DNA from: Nocardia australiensis
GTDB lineage: Bacteria; Actinomycetota; Actinomycetes; Mycobacteriales; Mycobacteriaceae
Reading direction: 5' to 3'
NCBI RefSeq assembly: GCF_020733705.1
Contig: NZ_JAJFZM010000002.1
Location: 1-64,000, forward strand
DNA length: 64,000 nucleotides
The position numbers and the translations under genes were made by a program. Below are positions 37,139-45,642 of the stretch, one piece after another; positions within the stretch are counted from its first letter, which is position 1, and each line of letters starts with the position of its first letter. Below the pieces are notes generated by a model that was not told where the DNA came from, made no database searches, and worked only from the letters and a program-made list of their open reading frames with translations.

Positions 37139-37718
37139 CGGGGTGGGGCTCGTTTCTCAGTGTGTAATGCCACCATTCGCAGTCGTATCGATCGAATCCG
37201 CAGTCCTCCATGATGGAACGGAGATGCTGGCGGTTCCGAGTCTCGACTGGTGTGATTCCTCGGGCTCGATGATGTGAGATCGGGTCCATGAGGTCGTGGC
37301 CGCCACCCATGGGAGCAAGCTCACCGGTGGCAAGCTGATAGAGGGTCAGGTCGACGGCGCTGCCCCTGCTGTGGCCGGACTTGGCGGCCACATATCCGCT
37401 CTGGAGCATCTGGTGTCGGTCGATGTTCGGGTAGTGCCGCGGTTTGGTCCGGCCATCTTCTGGCTGTTCGGACCAGCGTAGGAAGCAGTCCACGGCGCGT
37501 TGGGGGCGATACCCGTCCCAGAGAAGCAGCCCGAAGCCGAGGGAGGCTGCTTTCTCGCACGCTTGCTCCAGGGCTGCGCACAGGGACCGGGTGCCGACGA
37601 TGCGATTCGCGAGGTAGCCGTCAACGGGTTTGCCGGTGAAGTTGTCCCCGGTGGCGTACTTGGCGTCCCAGCGGATGCCGGGCACCCGGTCGTCGACGTA
37701 GATGAAGTCGTCGTTCAT
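37110..37718 (-). CDS. vanX: D-Ala-D-Ala dipeptidase VanX
   Basis: A 202-residue zinc dipeptidase that destroys cytoplasmic D-Ala-D-Ala so that only D-Ala-D-Lac enters peptidoglycan. Residues fall at the same numbers as in enterococcal VanX: Arg71 (WDGYRP), zinc ligands His116 and Asp123 (SGHSRGSAVDLTLY), catalytic Glu181 and third ligand His184 (EWWHY). WDAKYATGDNFTGKPVDGY near the N-terminus is also conserved. Its ATG overlaps the vanA stop by four bases. Confidence 0.96.
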   Translation of the reverse strand: MNDDFIYVDDRVPGIRWDAKYATGDNFTGKPVDGYLANRIVGTRSLCAALEQACEKAASLGFGLLLWDGYRPQRAVDCFLRWSEQPEDGRTKPRHYPNIDRHQMLQSGYVAAKSGHSRGSAVDLTLYQLATGELAPMGGGHDLMDPISHHRARGITPVETRNRQHLRSIMEDCGFDRYDCEWWHYTLRNEPHPDVYFDFPIT

Positions 37719-38755
37719 CGCTTCTTTCCGTGCAGTGTCATCGAGATGAGCCGGTCGATCACGTCGGAGAGCGGCAGTCCTGCGGCGGCCATCATCCGCG
37801 GGTAGCGGCTGTAGGAGGTCATGCCGGGCATGGTGTTGACCTCGTTGAGCACCACTTGTCCGTCATCGGTGAGGAACATGTCGACGCGGGCAAGTCCCTT
37901 GCAGCCCAGGGTCCGGTAGATGGTCTCGGCGGTCTCTCGGACGAGCTGGCGCGATTCGTCGGAGATGTCGGCGGGAACGATGAAGGTCGAGTTCTCCGAT
38001 CCGGTCTCGGGGGAGTCCTCCTGGTGGATTCTGAAGAATCCGTGCGAGAGGTCGACCCGGTCCACCTCGCCCGTGATCAGGCCGAACAGCTCCCCGAGGA
38101 CCGCGCAACCGATCTCGCGGCCGGCCACGGCCTCCTCGATCAGGACCTTCGAGTCGTACTGCCGCGCCTCGCTCAGCGCGCCGGCCAACTCGTCTGCTCG
38201 GGTGACTTTGCTGACGCCGAAAGATGAACCCGAACGGGCGGGCTTCACGAAGACGGGATAAGGAAGATGGTCGGGATCGACCTTTTCGTCCTCCGCGACA
38301 ACCCAGAAGTTCGGCGTGGAGATTCCCCCACCCTTGGCGACCGTGTAGGCCAGGGACTTGTCCATGCACACAGCCGAGCCCTGGATGTCGCAGCCGATGT
38401 AGGGGATGCCGGAGAGCTCCAGCAGGCCTTGGATCGCGCCGTCTTCGCCGAGCTTGCCGTGAAGTATGGGCAAGACCACGTCGAGACGCACAGTTTCGTA
38501 GCCCTCCTGCTCCCTGACCAGCAGGCCGTGCAGGCTTCTGTCAGGCGACAGCACAGCTGGACGGGCGCTGCGATTCTCCCAACCCGCGTCAGGTTCGTCG
38601 CAGAGCCTCCAGTCGCCGCCGGTCGTAATCCCGAGCCAGAACGGTTCGTACTTGTCGGTGTCGAGGTTCTTTGCCACCTCTTGCGCCGACTTGATGGAGA
38701 CGGCATGTTCTTCGGAAGCACCTCCGAAGATGACTCCGACTTTCAATCTGCTCAT
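37715..38755 (-). CDS. vanA: D-alanine--D-lactate ligase (VanA-type)
   Basis: A 346-residue ATP-grasp ligase. VFGG-type start (VGVIFGGASEEHAVS), PILHGKLGEDGAIQGLLEL and the C-terminal metal/ATP part EVNTMPGMTSYSRYPRMMAA are those of Van ligases. The omega loop FFRIHQEDSPETGSEN has His at residue 244, the same number as His244 of VanA, the residue that favours D-lactate over D-Ala. So D-Lac and not D-Ser or D-Ala specificity is expected. Overlaps vanH and vanX by four bases each. Enterococcal-type sub-letter (A, O and others) cannot be fixed here. Confidence 0.95.
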   Translation of the reverse strand: MSRLKVGVIFGGASEEHAVSIKSAQEVAKNLDTDKYEPFWLGITTGGDWRLCDEPDAGWENRSARPAVLSPDRSLHGLLVREQEGYETVRLDVVLPILHGKLGEDGAIQGLLELSGIPYIGCDIQGSAVCMDKSLAYTVAKGGGISTPNFWVVAEDEKVDPDHLPYPVFVKPARSGSSFGVSKVTRADELAGALSEARQYDSKVLIEEAVAGREIGCAVLGELFGLITGEVDRVDLSHGFFRIHQEDSPETGSENSTFIVPADISDESRQLVRETAETIYRTLGCKGLARVDMFLTDDGQVVLNEVNTMPGMTSYSRYPRMMAAAGLPLSDVIDRLISMTLHGKKR

Positions 38756-39783
38756 GCTGTTTTTCCGCTTTCGAAGTTCAGGCAGTTGATGAGGTTGTTT
38801 TCGACGGTGTCGTTCAGGGCGTGGTCTGTGTAATAGGCGCAGTGTGGACTGATCAGCACATTCGACAGGCGCTGTAGCCGCACCAAGGCTTTGTTCTCGA
38901 TGAGCTTGTTTCTGCAGTCGGCGTAGAAGATTCCGTCCTCTCCTTCGAGGACATCCAGCGCCGCGCCACCCAACCTGCCGCTTTCCAGTGCGGAGAGGAG
39001 GGCCTCGGTATCGAGCAGTGGTCCGCGGCCCGTATTGACGATGTACGCACCGGGCTTCATCCGCTCGATGCGTTGGCGATCGAGGAGATGGTGTGTGTCC
39101 GCAGTGAGCGGGGTGTGGAGCGTGACGATGTCGCTCTGCTCTATCAGTTCGTCGAGAGGGACGTAGTCGGCGCAGGGTCCAGGCCGCCTGTCGTGGGCCA
39201 GCACGCGGCAGCCAAAGCCACGCAACCGGTCGATGACTGCTGTTCCGATGCGCCCCGTTCCGACCACGCCTACGGTCAAGTCCCGCAGTTCTTTGCCACG
39301 GGTCTCACTCAGTCGGTAATCATGCGAGTCGGTACGGCGGATGGTGGATTTCGCGTGGCGCACGACCATCAGCATCAACATCAGTGCGTAGTCGGCCACG
39401 CTGTCTGGTGAATAGGCGACGTTACCAACCGAAATGCCGACGCGTTCCGCGTATTCCAGGTCGATGTGGTTGTACCCGATGCTTCTGGTGGAGATGTACT
39501 CCACACCGGCTCTGCTGAGTGCCAGAATCGTGGAGTTGGTGATCCGAGTCTTATGGCTCACGCTGATGCATCGGTTGCCACGCGCCAATTCGACATTGCT
39601 TTCGCAGACAGCCGCCTCGGTAGTGGTTGGCGATGCTCCGAGGCGGGTTCCCAGCTCGCGGAACACAGTGGCTTCGTCTTGGCTGCACCCGAAGACCGTG
39701 ATCCCCGTCGTTTGGATGGCCGAGGGGGACGAATCGGCCAGCAGTCCGGCGCGGCCGTCCCCGATGGCTTCGCTGTAAACCAT
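38752..39783 (-). CDS. vanH: D-lactate dehydrogenase VanH
   Basis: A 343-residue D-2-hydroxyacid dehydrogenase that reduces pyruvate to D-lactate for the ligase. Strong VanH marks: GITVFGCSQDEATVFREL near the N-terminus, STRSIGYNHIDLEYAERVGI, VGVVGTGRIGTAVIDRLRGF (NAD motif), NTGRGPLLDT, GGAALDVLEGEDGIFY and SPHCAYYT with the catalytic His. It has about 20 more N-terminal residues than enterococcal VanH. ATG 39783 is chosen, with GAGG close by; the open frame upstream runs through the VanR boxes. First gene of the operon. Confidence 0.95.
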   Translation of the reverse strand: MVYSEAIGDGRAGLLADSSPSAIQTTGITVFGCSQDEATVFRELGTRLGASPTTTEAAVCESNVELARGNRCISVSHKTRITNSTILALSRAGVEYISTRSIGYNHIDLEYAERVGISVGNVAYSPDSVADYALMLMLMVVRHAKSTIRRTDSHDYRLSETRGKELRDLTVGVVGTGRIGTAVIDRLRGFGCRVLAHDRRPGPCADYVPLDELIEQSDIVTLHTPLTADTHHLLDRQRIERMKPGAYIVNTGRGPLLDTEALLSALESGRLGGAALDVLEGEDGIFYADCRNKLIENKALVRLQRLSNVLISPHCAYYTDHALNDTVENNLINCLNFESGKTA

Positions 39784-39830
39784 GCCTCGAGTCAAGACAT
39801 CGCGATGTTGCCATGACGTATGTGATTTTC

Positions 39831-39847
39831 GATATGCGGACGATATG
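39831..39847. promoter_or_regulatory. VanR-box candidate upstream of vanH
   Basis: GATATG (39831-39836), five bases, GATATG (39842-39847): a direct repeat with an 11-bp period, the spacing expected for two OmpR-type subunits on one face of the helix. A run of T lies before it. It is 48 bp upstream of the vanH ATG. The same arrangement occurs before vanR. Confidence 0.65.
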
Positions 39848-40128
39848 CCACCCGAACGGTGGCGTTCGGAGCCCGGCCTGTGCGCGACAACCAGTAGCAG
39901 GTTGTCAGCGGTGGTGCCGTACACAGAACGCCTCACCGGGGACCTGTCACCCGCCCTGGCCTGCATAGCCATGGCCGTCGACATGCTCACCGGCGAAGGC
40001 GACAGAGAGTCCACCCGGCCCTGTCTTTCGGCCGTCGACCACGGCGGGAGCGGTCACTGTTGCCGCGCGGTCACCCTCGACTATGCCGTCGACGACTGTG
40101 GCGATAGACCGCCCGTATGCGTTTTTTG

Positions 40129-40168
40129 GATATGCCGGCGATATGTGCCGCCTCGTAGTATCCAGAGC
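40129..40168 (+). promoter_or_regulatory. VanR-box candidate and leaderless promoter of vanR
   Basis: GATATG at 40129-40134 and 40140-40145 repeat with an 11-bp period, again preceded by a T run. A -10 box TAGTAT (40156-40161) follows; the vanR ATG (40169) lies seven bases after it, so the transcript should start at or next to the ATG. The repeats cover the -35 position, the usual place for an activated class II promoter. Confidence 0.65.
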
Positions 40169-40834
40169 ATGCGTGTTCTGGTCGTAGAGGACGAGCCCTA
40201 CCTGGCAGAGGCCATTCGCGATGGGCTGCGACTGGAAGCGATCGCGGCCGATATTGCCGGTGACGGCGACACGGCCATGGAATTGCTGAGCATCAACACA
40301 TACGACATTGCGGTCCTCGACCGCGACATCCCCGGGCCCTCGGGCGACGAGATCGCCGAGAGCATCGTCGCGTCCGGTACCGGCATGCCGATCCTGATGC
40401 TTACCGCTGCCGACCGGCTCGATGACAAGGCCTCCGGCTTCGAGCTCGGCGCCGACGACTATCTCACCAAGCCGTTCGCACTCCGTGAACTCGCGCTCAG
40501 GCTCCGGGCGCTCGACCGCAGGCGCGTCTACAACCGGCCACCGGTGCGGGAGGTCGTGGGCCTGCGGGTGGATCCGTTTCGCCGCGAGGTCTACCGCGAC
40601 GGTCGCTATGTGGCGCTCACCCGCAAGCAGTTCGCCGTGCTCGAAGTTCTCGTCGCTGCCGAAGGTGGCGTCATCAGCGCCGAAGAGCTACTGGAACGGG
40701 CGTGGGACAACAATGCCGACCCCTTCACCAACGCCGTGCGCATCACCGTCTCAGCCCTGCGCAAACGGCTCGGCCAACCATGGCTCATCGCCACCGTGCC
40801 CGGCGTCGGCTACCGCATTGACGCCGGAACGTGA
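40169..40834 (+). CDS. vanR: VanR-type OmpR-family response regulator
   Basis: A 221-residue two-domain regulator: receiver domain (acidic VVEDEP, phosphoacceptor Asp51 in AVLDRD, Thr in LMLTAAD, Lys in YLTKPF) and a C-terminal winged helix ([15 protein letters not shown], then [25 protein letters not shown]). ATG 40169 is preceded by a -10 box only seven bases away, which suggests leaderless translation. It overlaps vanS by four bases and is divergent from vanHAX, which it should activate when phosphorylated. Confidence 0.93.
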   Translation: MRVLVVEDEPYLAEAIRDGLRLEAIAADIAGDGDTAMELLSINTYDIAVLDRDIPGPSGDEIAESIVASGTGMPILMLTAADRLDDKASGFELGADDYLTKPFALRELALRLRALDRRRVYNRPPVREVVGLRVDPFRREVYRDGRYVALTRKQFAVLEVLVAAEGGVISAEELLERAWDNNADPFTNAVRITVSALRKRLGQPWLIATVPGVGYRIDAGT

Positions 40835-41952
40835 GGGAATCGACCGTGGACAGGGTGTCGGGTTTGAGCGTTCGCCTCAAACTGACCCTCAGCTACGTCG
40901 GGTTTCTCATGCTCGCGGGCGCCCTGCTGCTGGCCGCCGTGTGGGTGTTCCTCCTGCGAGGAAGGTCGAACGCCCTATTCGTTCCCGACCTGTCCGACTT
41001 CCGACGCGCCTTCGACCCACACAGCTTCGGCCCCGCCGTCTTCGTCCCGGCAGCAATCCTCGTGCTGGGGTTCCTGCTGGTGTTCGGCCTCGGAGGCGGA
41101 TGGATTCTCGCCGGCCGCGTGCTCGCCCCACTGACTCGAATCACCGAGGCCACCCGGACGGCCGCGAGCGGATCGCTTTCCCAGCGGATCCGGCTGCCGG
41201 GCCGCAGCGACGAGTTCCGCGAACTCGCCGACAGCTTCGACACTATGCTCGCCCAGCTGGAAGCACATGTAGCCGAACAGAACAGATTCGCAGCCAACGC
41301 CTCCCACGAACTGCGCACCCCGCTGGCGATCACGCAGGCACTTCTCGACGTGGCCCGCAACGATCCGGACAGCCGCACCGGTGAACTCGTCGAACGACTT
41401 CGCACCGTCAACACCCGAGCGATCGACCTCACCGAGGCATTACTCCTACTCAGCCGCGCCGACCAGCGATCCTTCACCCGAGCACACGTCGACCTGTCCC
41501 TCATGGCGGAAGAAGCCGCTGAAACACTTCTCCCCCTCGCGGAAAAACGCGGTATCGCCATCGAAACCTCCGGCGACATAACCCCGGCCATCGGCTCACC
41601 TGCACTCCTGCTGCAGTTGACCACGAACCTCGTGCACAACGCGATCGTGCACAACCTGCCCGATCATGGCGCCGTATGGGTCACGACCAGCGCGCACCCC
41701 GGCACGGTCGTGCTCACTGTCGAGAACACCGGCGAGATGCTCCCGCCACAGGTGGTGTCCACCCTGGTCGAACCGTTTCGCCGCGGAACCGAACGCCTGC
41801 ACACCGACCACGCAGGTGCCGGGCTGGGCCTGGCAATCGTCCACAGCATCACCCGAGCCCACAACGGAACCCTCACCCTCACTCCCCGCCCCTCCGGCGG
41901 GCTCCGGAGCACCGTGCAACTACCCGCCGCACCACCACACACCGGCGGCTGA
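40831..41952 (+). CDS. vanS: VanS-type sensor histidine kinase
   Basis: A 373-residue membrane kinase. Two transmembrane helices (YVGFLMLAGALLLAAVWVFL and VFVPAAILVLGFLLVFGLGG) enclose a short outside loop of about 30 residues, followed by a HAMP domain, the H box NASHELRTPLAITQA, N box NLVHNAIVH, and G boxes ENTGEM and GAGLGLAIVHSI. The short sensor loop is typical of actinomycete VanS proteins, some of which bind glycopeptides directly. It forms an operon with vanR (GTGA overlap). Confidence 0.92.
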   Translation: MRESTVDRVSGLSVRLKLTLSYVGFLMLAGALLLAAVWVFLLRGRSNALFVPDLSDFRRAFDPHSFGPAVFVPAAILVLGFLLVFGLGGGWILAGRVLAPLTRITEATRTAASGSLSQRIRLPGRSDEFRELADSFDTMLAQLEAHVAEQNRFAANASHELRTPLAITQALLDVARNDPDSRTGELVERLRTVNTRAIDLTEALLLLSRADQRSFTRAHVDLSLMAEEAAETLLPLAEKRGIAIETSGDITPAIGSPALLLQLTTNLVHNAIVHNLPDHGAVWVTTSAHPGTVVLTVENTGEMLPPQVVSTLVEPFRRGTERLHTDHAGAGLGLAIVHSITRAHNGTLTLTPRPSGGLRSTVQLPAAPPHTGG

Positions 41953-41966
41953 CGGTCACGGACTGA

Positions 41967-42019
41967 GTGTCGGCTTCAGCGAGACAGTCTCACCAAGGCT
42001 TCATAAACGAAGCCGACAC
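41967..42019 (+). terminator. inverted repeats after vanS
   Basis: GTGTCGGCTTC (41967-41977) pairs perfectly with GAAGCCGACAC (42009-42019). The inner GGCTTC (41997-42002) can instead pair with the same GAAGCC (42009-42014) around a six-base loop. It starts 14 bases after the vanS stop, so a terminator is likely. Confidence 0.5.
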
Positions 42020-42463
42020 GAAATCGGTCGTGAGATTACGAAGCGCTCCGTGAGAACCTAATAGCTGTCGAACGGCCCGAGCCTGGCGTGCTGATGCCTA
42101 TGAGACCCGTGGCGCTGTCCACCGGACAATTTCGACGCCTCAATTGTAGATGGGCGGAGTTCGTCAGCTCGGGCCGTTCGCCCCGGTGGTGCTGCCACAC
42201 TGCACATCGTGCGCTTGGCCCGGAACGCTGGAGACGGTTGTGGCACAGTTCCGAATCGTGGTTCGAGCCCGCCCGCGCGGCTGACTTCTCGATGACCTGG
42301 AGCCCTCGAGCTCTGATGTGAGACCGGAGTCCGTGCGGGTCGCTGGGATCGTGAACGGCTCAATCGGAGGGAAGGCCATCGAGCCTCGCTATTAGGGCGC
42401 CGCGCGTTCCCGCAAGGGCCTCAGGGCCATCGCTGACACAGAATCATCTGGAGGACAACGACT
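42020..42463. other. no gene seen; 5' flank of the IS110 remnant
   Basis: No frame shows recognisable similarity. The last 100 bases, including GGAGGACAAC before the TTG at 42464, probably belong to the left end of the IS110 element. IS110 elements lack terminal inverted repeats, so the exact border cannot be read. Confidence 0.4.
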
Positions 42464-43094
42464 TTGAAGGTGTATTGCGGAATCGATTGAGCCGAGAAGC
42501 ACCATGACGTCGCGGTGGTCGACGCCGATGGGACGCTGATCGCCAAGCGGCGCATCGCGGACAGTGCGGAAGGGTTCGGGGAGTTGGTCATGCTGTTGGC
42601 GGAGGCAGGCGACACCGTCGACGACCCGATCCCGGTGGCGATCGAGAGCCCGCGCGGGCTGCTGGTCTCGGCCCTGCGCTCCACCGGCCGCCGGGTCTAC
42701 TCGATCAACCCAATGGCCGTGGCCCGATACCGGGAGCGGCATTCGGTAGCGCGGAAGAAGAGCGACCATGTCGACGCGATGACCCTGGCCAACATCCTGC
42801 GCACGGACGCCCATATGCACCGGGCACTGCCAGCCGACAGCGAGCTGGCCCGCGCGATCGCGGTGTTGGCTCGTGCGCACCAGGACGCCACCTGGCGGCG
42901 CACCAAGGCATCCAACGAGCTGCGGTCTCTGCTGCGCGAGTACTATCCGGTATTTCTCGCCGCGTTCGCTGGTGGCACCGCCACCAACCTGGCCAGCGCG
43001 GATGCCCGCGCGGTGCTGGCGATCGCGCCCACACCTGCCAAGGCCGCGGCGATCAGCACGGCCCGCATCGCCACCGCGCTCCGCCGAGCGGCGC
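42464..43094 (+). mobile_element. inactive IS110-family transposase fragment
   Basis: From TTG 42464 the frame reads LKVYCGID, then TGA (42488-42490), then AEKHHDVAVVDADGTLIAKR and further DEDD-type transposase (IESPRGLLVSALRSTGRRVY, YRERHSVARKKSDHVDAMTL). IS110 proteins have GIDWAEKHHD here, so a Trp codon TGG has become a stop. The C-terminal half with the Tnp_20 serine domain is missing; the sequence runs at about 43090 into an acetyltransferase fragment. The element is therefore doubly disabled. Confidence 0.85.
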
Positions 43095-43325
43095 GGCATC
43101 GCCCGAGCGCTCCTGAACAGCATCCGCACCCAAGCCGAAAAGTGGGACTGCAAGCAGATATACCTGACCTCCGAGCCGGAAAACCACGCAGCACACGCCA
43201 CGTGGACCACCCTCGGATTCGTCAACGTACCCGGCGACCACCAGATCGACGGTGTCTCAATGATTACCGATTACAAAGGACCCGGACGCAGCCGGGCCGT
43301 CTACGAATTGCTCTCGAGCCAATGA
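43086..43325 (+). pseudogene. C-terminal fragment of a GNAT acetyltransferase
   Basis: In a frame different from the transposase, residues read ERRGIARALLNSIRTQAEKW, YLTSEPENHAAHATWTTLGF and ITDYKGPGRSRAVYELLSSQ. RRGIARALL is the acetyl-CoA-binding R-G-x-G/A motif of GNAT enzymes, and N-x-x-A-x-x-x-W-x-x-x-G-F is the typical last motif. The first half is missing and is replaced by the IS110 fragment, so the gene was cut by a deletion or insertion. Confidence 0.75.
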
Positions 43326-43455
43326 AACCGGGCTGCGCGGGGATTCGCAGCCGACACGCAGCCACGTGATACGAGTAAGGGACCCACTGATCCGAACCTC
43401 GCCCCGCCGCCCTGGAAATACAGCCACCTCGTAGGCGCGCCAGATCGAGGTGCGG

Positions 43456-44664
43456 CTACCAGTACTGGTGCCGTTTTCCGTCGGTGTCGGCGATGAAGAC
43501 GACCGCGTCGGCGCCGTTCAACTCTGCCGGGTTCAGCGGGAGGTGGCCGGGCACGATCGGTTCGCCTGTGCCGAGCGACGGGGGAAGCGCGGCACGCAGG
43601 GCCGGTGTCGGGAACAGGGCGCGGCGGATGGTCGCCTCGGCCAACATGCCTTGGAGGGTGCCCGGATCGCTGTCAGGGTTGGCGTCGGTTGCCAGGAACA
43701 GATAGCGCTCGCCGAGGGTGAGCCCGACGAGCGCGCCAGCGTTCCCCCAGCTCACCTCGTCCTCGACGACCGGCATGTGGGACTGCAAGTGGGCGTTGTG
43801 GGCGAACACCAGGATCGGCCCGCGTCGCTGCTCCTGGGCAACGATCGCAAGCAGGTTCTCGGCCATCATCTCGGCGCGCAGGCTGGCCATGGCCGCGATG
43901 CGATCGGGCGCGGGGCCGGCCATGGCCGCGTGATAGCGCAGCAGGCTCTGGGCTGTGCGCGCGTACGTGACCGCGTGGGCGTAGCCGGTCGGGTCTGCGG
44001 GGCGCAGGCCAGGTGCCGCGCGGCGCAGCGCGCTCGCGAGGTCGTCCGCGACAATGCGCAGGGCACGAGCGCGGTCGGAGTCGCCGACGGACGCTGCCGG
44101 GTCGAACATGGCCGCCTGGTTCGTCCAGTCAGCGTCCTCGCCGAGCAGCGCGTTGAGGTCGCGGACTGATTCGGGCCGCAGCGCGACGGGTAGGTAGTCG
44201 TTGGCTGAGAACAGTGCGCGTCGCGGGCTCGACGCACCGGAGTACTCCACCGGTGCGTCGAAGCCGTGGAAGCGAACTCGGTCCTGTGGCGCGCGGCCGG
44301 CGTTGTGCGAGCGGAGCCATTCGACGAGTTCGCGGTTGCCCGGCACGGCGCCGAACCCGTGGCTGAACCCGGTCGCGAGCACCTTGTCGACATCCGCCGT
44401 ATCCCCGCTCACGTAGTTGTCGACAACGGACGCGGCAAAGAAATCGGTCTCCAGCACGATCGACCGGTACCCCCGTTCGACAAGGTGACTGAGGAGTTCG
44501 TTGCGTAGCAGCGGGAACGCCGCGATCCCGTGGGTCGGCTCGCCGAGGGCGAGCAGGGTCGGCGGCTCGGTCCGCGCGGCGAGCAGTTCGTCGATAGCGC
44601 GGCCCAGGCTTGCCGGGTCGTCGAGTTGGCGGCCGATCTCACGCAGTGATGCGTCGGTAGACAT
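43456..44664 (-). CDS. erythromycin esterase family protein
   Basis: A 402-residue soluble protein of the Ere/succinoglycan-biosynthesis-like hydrolase family. Conserved parts: LALGEPTHGIAAFPLLRNEL (catalytic E and H), SIVLETDFFAA, RFHGFDAP and VFAHNAHLQSHMP (active-site His). Ere enzymes open the macrolactone of 14- and 15-membered macrolides, but many family members have other roles. ATG 44664 is chosen because GGAAGGGG lies at correct spacing. It is divergent from a double-MerR regulator, which probably controls it. Confidence 0.88.
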   Translation of the reverse strand: MSTDASLREIGRQLDDPASLGRAIDELLAARTEPPTLLALGEPTHGIAAFPLLRNELLSHLVERGYRSIVLETDFFAASVVDNYVSGDTADVDKVLATGFSHGFGAVPGNRELVEWLRSHNAGRAPQDRVRFHGFDAPVEYSGASSPRRALFSANDYLPVALRPESVRDLNALLGEDADWTNQAAMFDPAASVGDSDRARALRIVADDLASALRRAAPGLRPADPTGYAHAVTYARTAQSLLRYHAAMAGPAPDRIAAMASLRAEMMAENLLAIVAQEQRRGPILVFAHNAHLQSHMPVVEDEVSWGNAGALVGLTLGERYLFLATDANPDSDPGTLQGMLAEATIRRALFPTPALRAALPPSLGTGEPIVPGHLPLNPAELNGADAVVFIADTDGKRHQYW

Positions 44665-44718
44665 AAACACCCCTTCCGGAGTTGCACTGCTCTCGACAGT
44701 ATCGTTGAAGGTTCGGGT

Positions 44719-44762
44719 GAGACTTTCACGATGTCTACCTGGGCTTGATAGATTTAAGTCTC
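44719..44762. promoter_or_regulatory. inverted repeat between the esterase and MerR genes
   Basis: GAGACTT (44719-44725) and AAGTCTC (44756-44762) are perfect inverse complements 30 bp apart in the divergent promoter space. They could be sites for the neighbouring MerR-type protein. Confidence 0.35.
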
Positions 44763-44774
44763 AATCGGAGGTGT

Positions 44775-45473
44775 ATGTTGCGGCCCATCGACCTCGCCCG
44801 GGAACACGGGTTGTCCGCACAGGCGATCCGCAATTACGACGACGCGGGCATCCTCCCGCCGACCGAGCGCAGCCAGACTGGCTACCGGCGCTACACGCCC
44901 CTGCACGCGCAGGCTCTACGCGCCTTTCTCGCGTTGCGCGGTGGCCACGGGCACCAACAGGCAATGGGAATCATGCGCGCGACCAACTGTGGCGACACCG
45001 AGTCCGCCTACCGGCTCATCGACGCCGCGCACGTCGCGCTGCTGGCCGAACGCGACAACCGCACCGAGGTCGCAACGGCCCTGGGCGCCCTGTCCACCAC
45101 GACACCGACCGCTGTCCATGGTCGACCGCTGACCGTGGGCGAACTCGCGCGCCGACTCGGCGTGCACCCGGCCACGCTGCGCGCCTGGGAGGCCCAGGGC
45201 ATCCTGCACCCCGAACGCGACCGGGCAACGGGCTATCGCGAATATGGACCGGACTGCGTGCGCGACGCCGAGATCGCACGGCAACTGCGCCAGGGCGGCT
45301 ACCCGCTGTCCCAGGTGGCCCAGTTCATCGATTCGCTGCGCAAGACGGGCGGGACGGACGCGTTGACCGCCCTCCTCGAATCCTGGCAGGACCGGCTGAC
45401 CACGCGCAGCCGCAACCTTCTCGCCGGCTCGGCCCAGCTCGATACCTACTTCGCCATGCTCGATCAGACATAG
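44775..45473 (+). CDS. MerR-type regulator with two HTH domains
   Basis: A 232-residue protein with two complete MerR-like winged helices in tandem: RPIDLAREHGLSAQAIRNYD then AGILPPTERSQTGYRRY (residues 3-42), and LTVGELARRLGVHPATLRAW then EAQGILHPERDRATGYREYG (about 118-160). A long helix follows each. Normal MerR proteins have a single HTH and dimerise; here one chain could act as a built-in dimer. ATG 44775 has CGGAGG in front; the in-frame extension upstream lacks a ribosome site. Confidence 0.85.
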   Translation: MLRPIDLAREHGLSAQAIRNYDDAGILPPTERSQTGYRRYTPLHAQALRAFLALRGGHGHQQAMGIMRATNCGDTESAYRLIDAAHVALLAERDNRTEVATALGALSTTTPTAVHGRPLTVGELARRLGVHPATLRAWEAQGILHPERDRATGYREYGPDCVRDAEIARQLRQGGYPLSQVAQFIDSLRKTGGTDALTALLESWQDRLTTRSRNLLAGSAQLDTYFAMLDQT

Positions 45474-45642
45474 CAGGGGTGGCCGAGGAGGTAGTACGGA
45501 CAGGGTCCGAAACCTGGGACCACCCGCGCAGTGCATTTGCGGCCACGCCGTCACTTGCGGCGGCTCCGTGGACGTGGTGGTGTCGCCAGTCCAGTAGCTG
45601 GAATTCCGAAGCCGCACGCGACGCATGAGCACATCTCGTCGA

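Noticed and set aside
39784..40168. In-frame extension of vanR upstream to 39782
   Set aside because: It runs through both VanR boxes and the -10 box, shows no similarity, and the receiver domain starts at [10 protein letters not shown].
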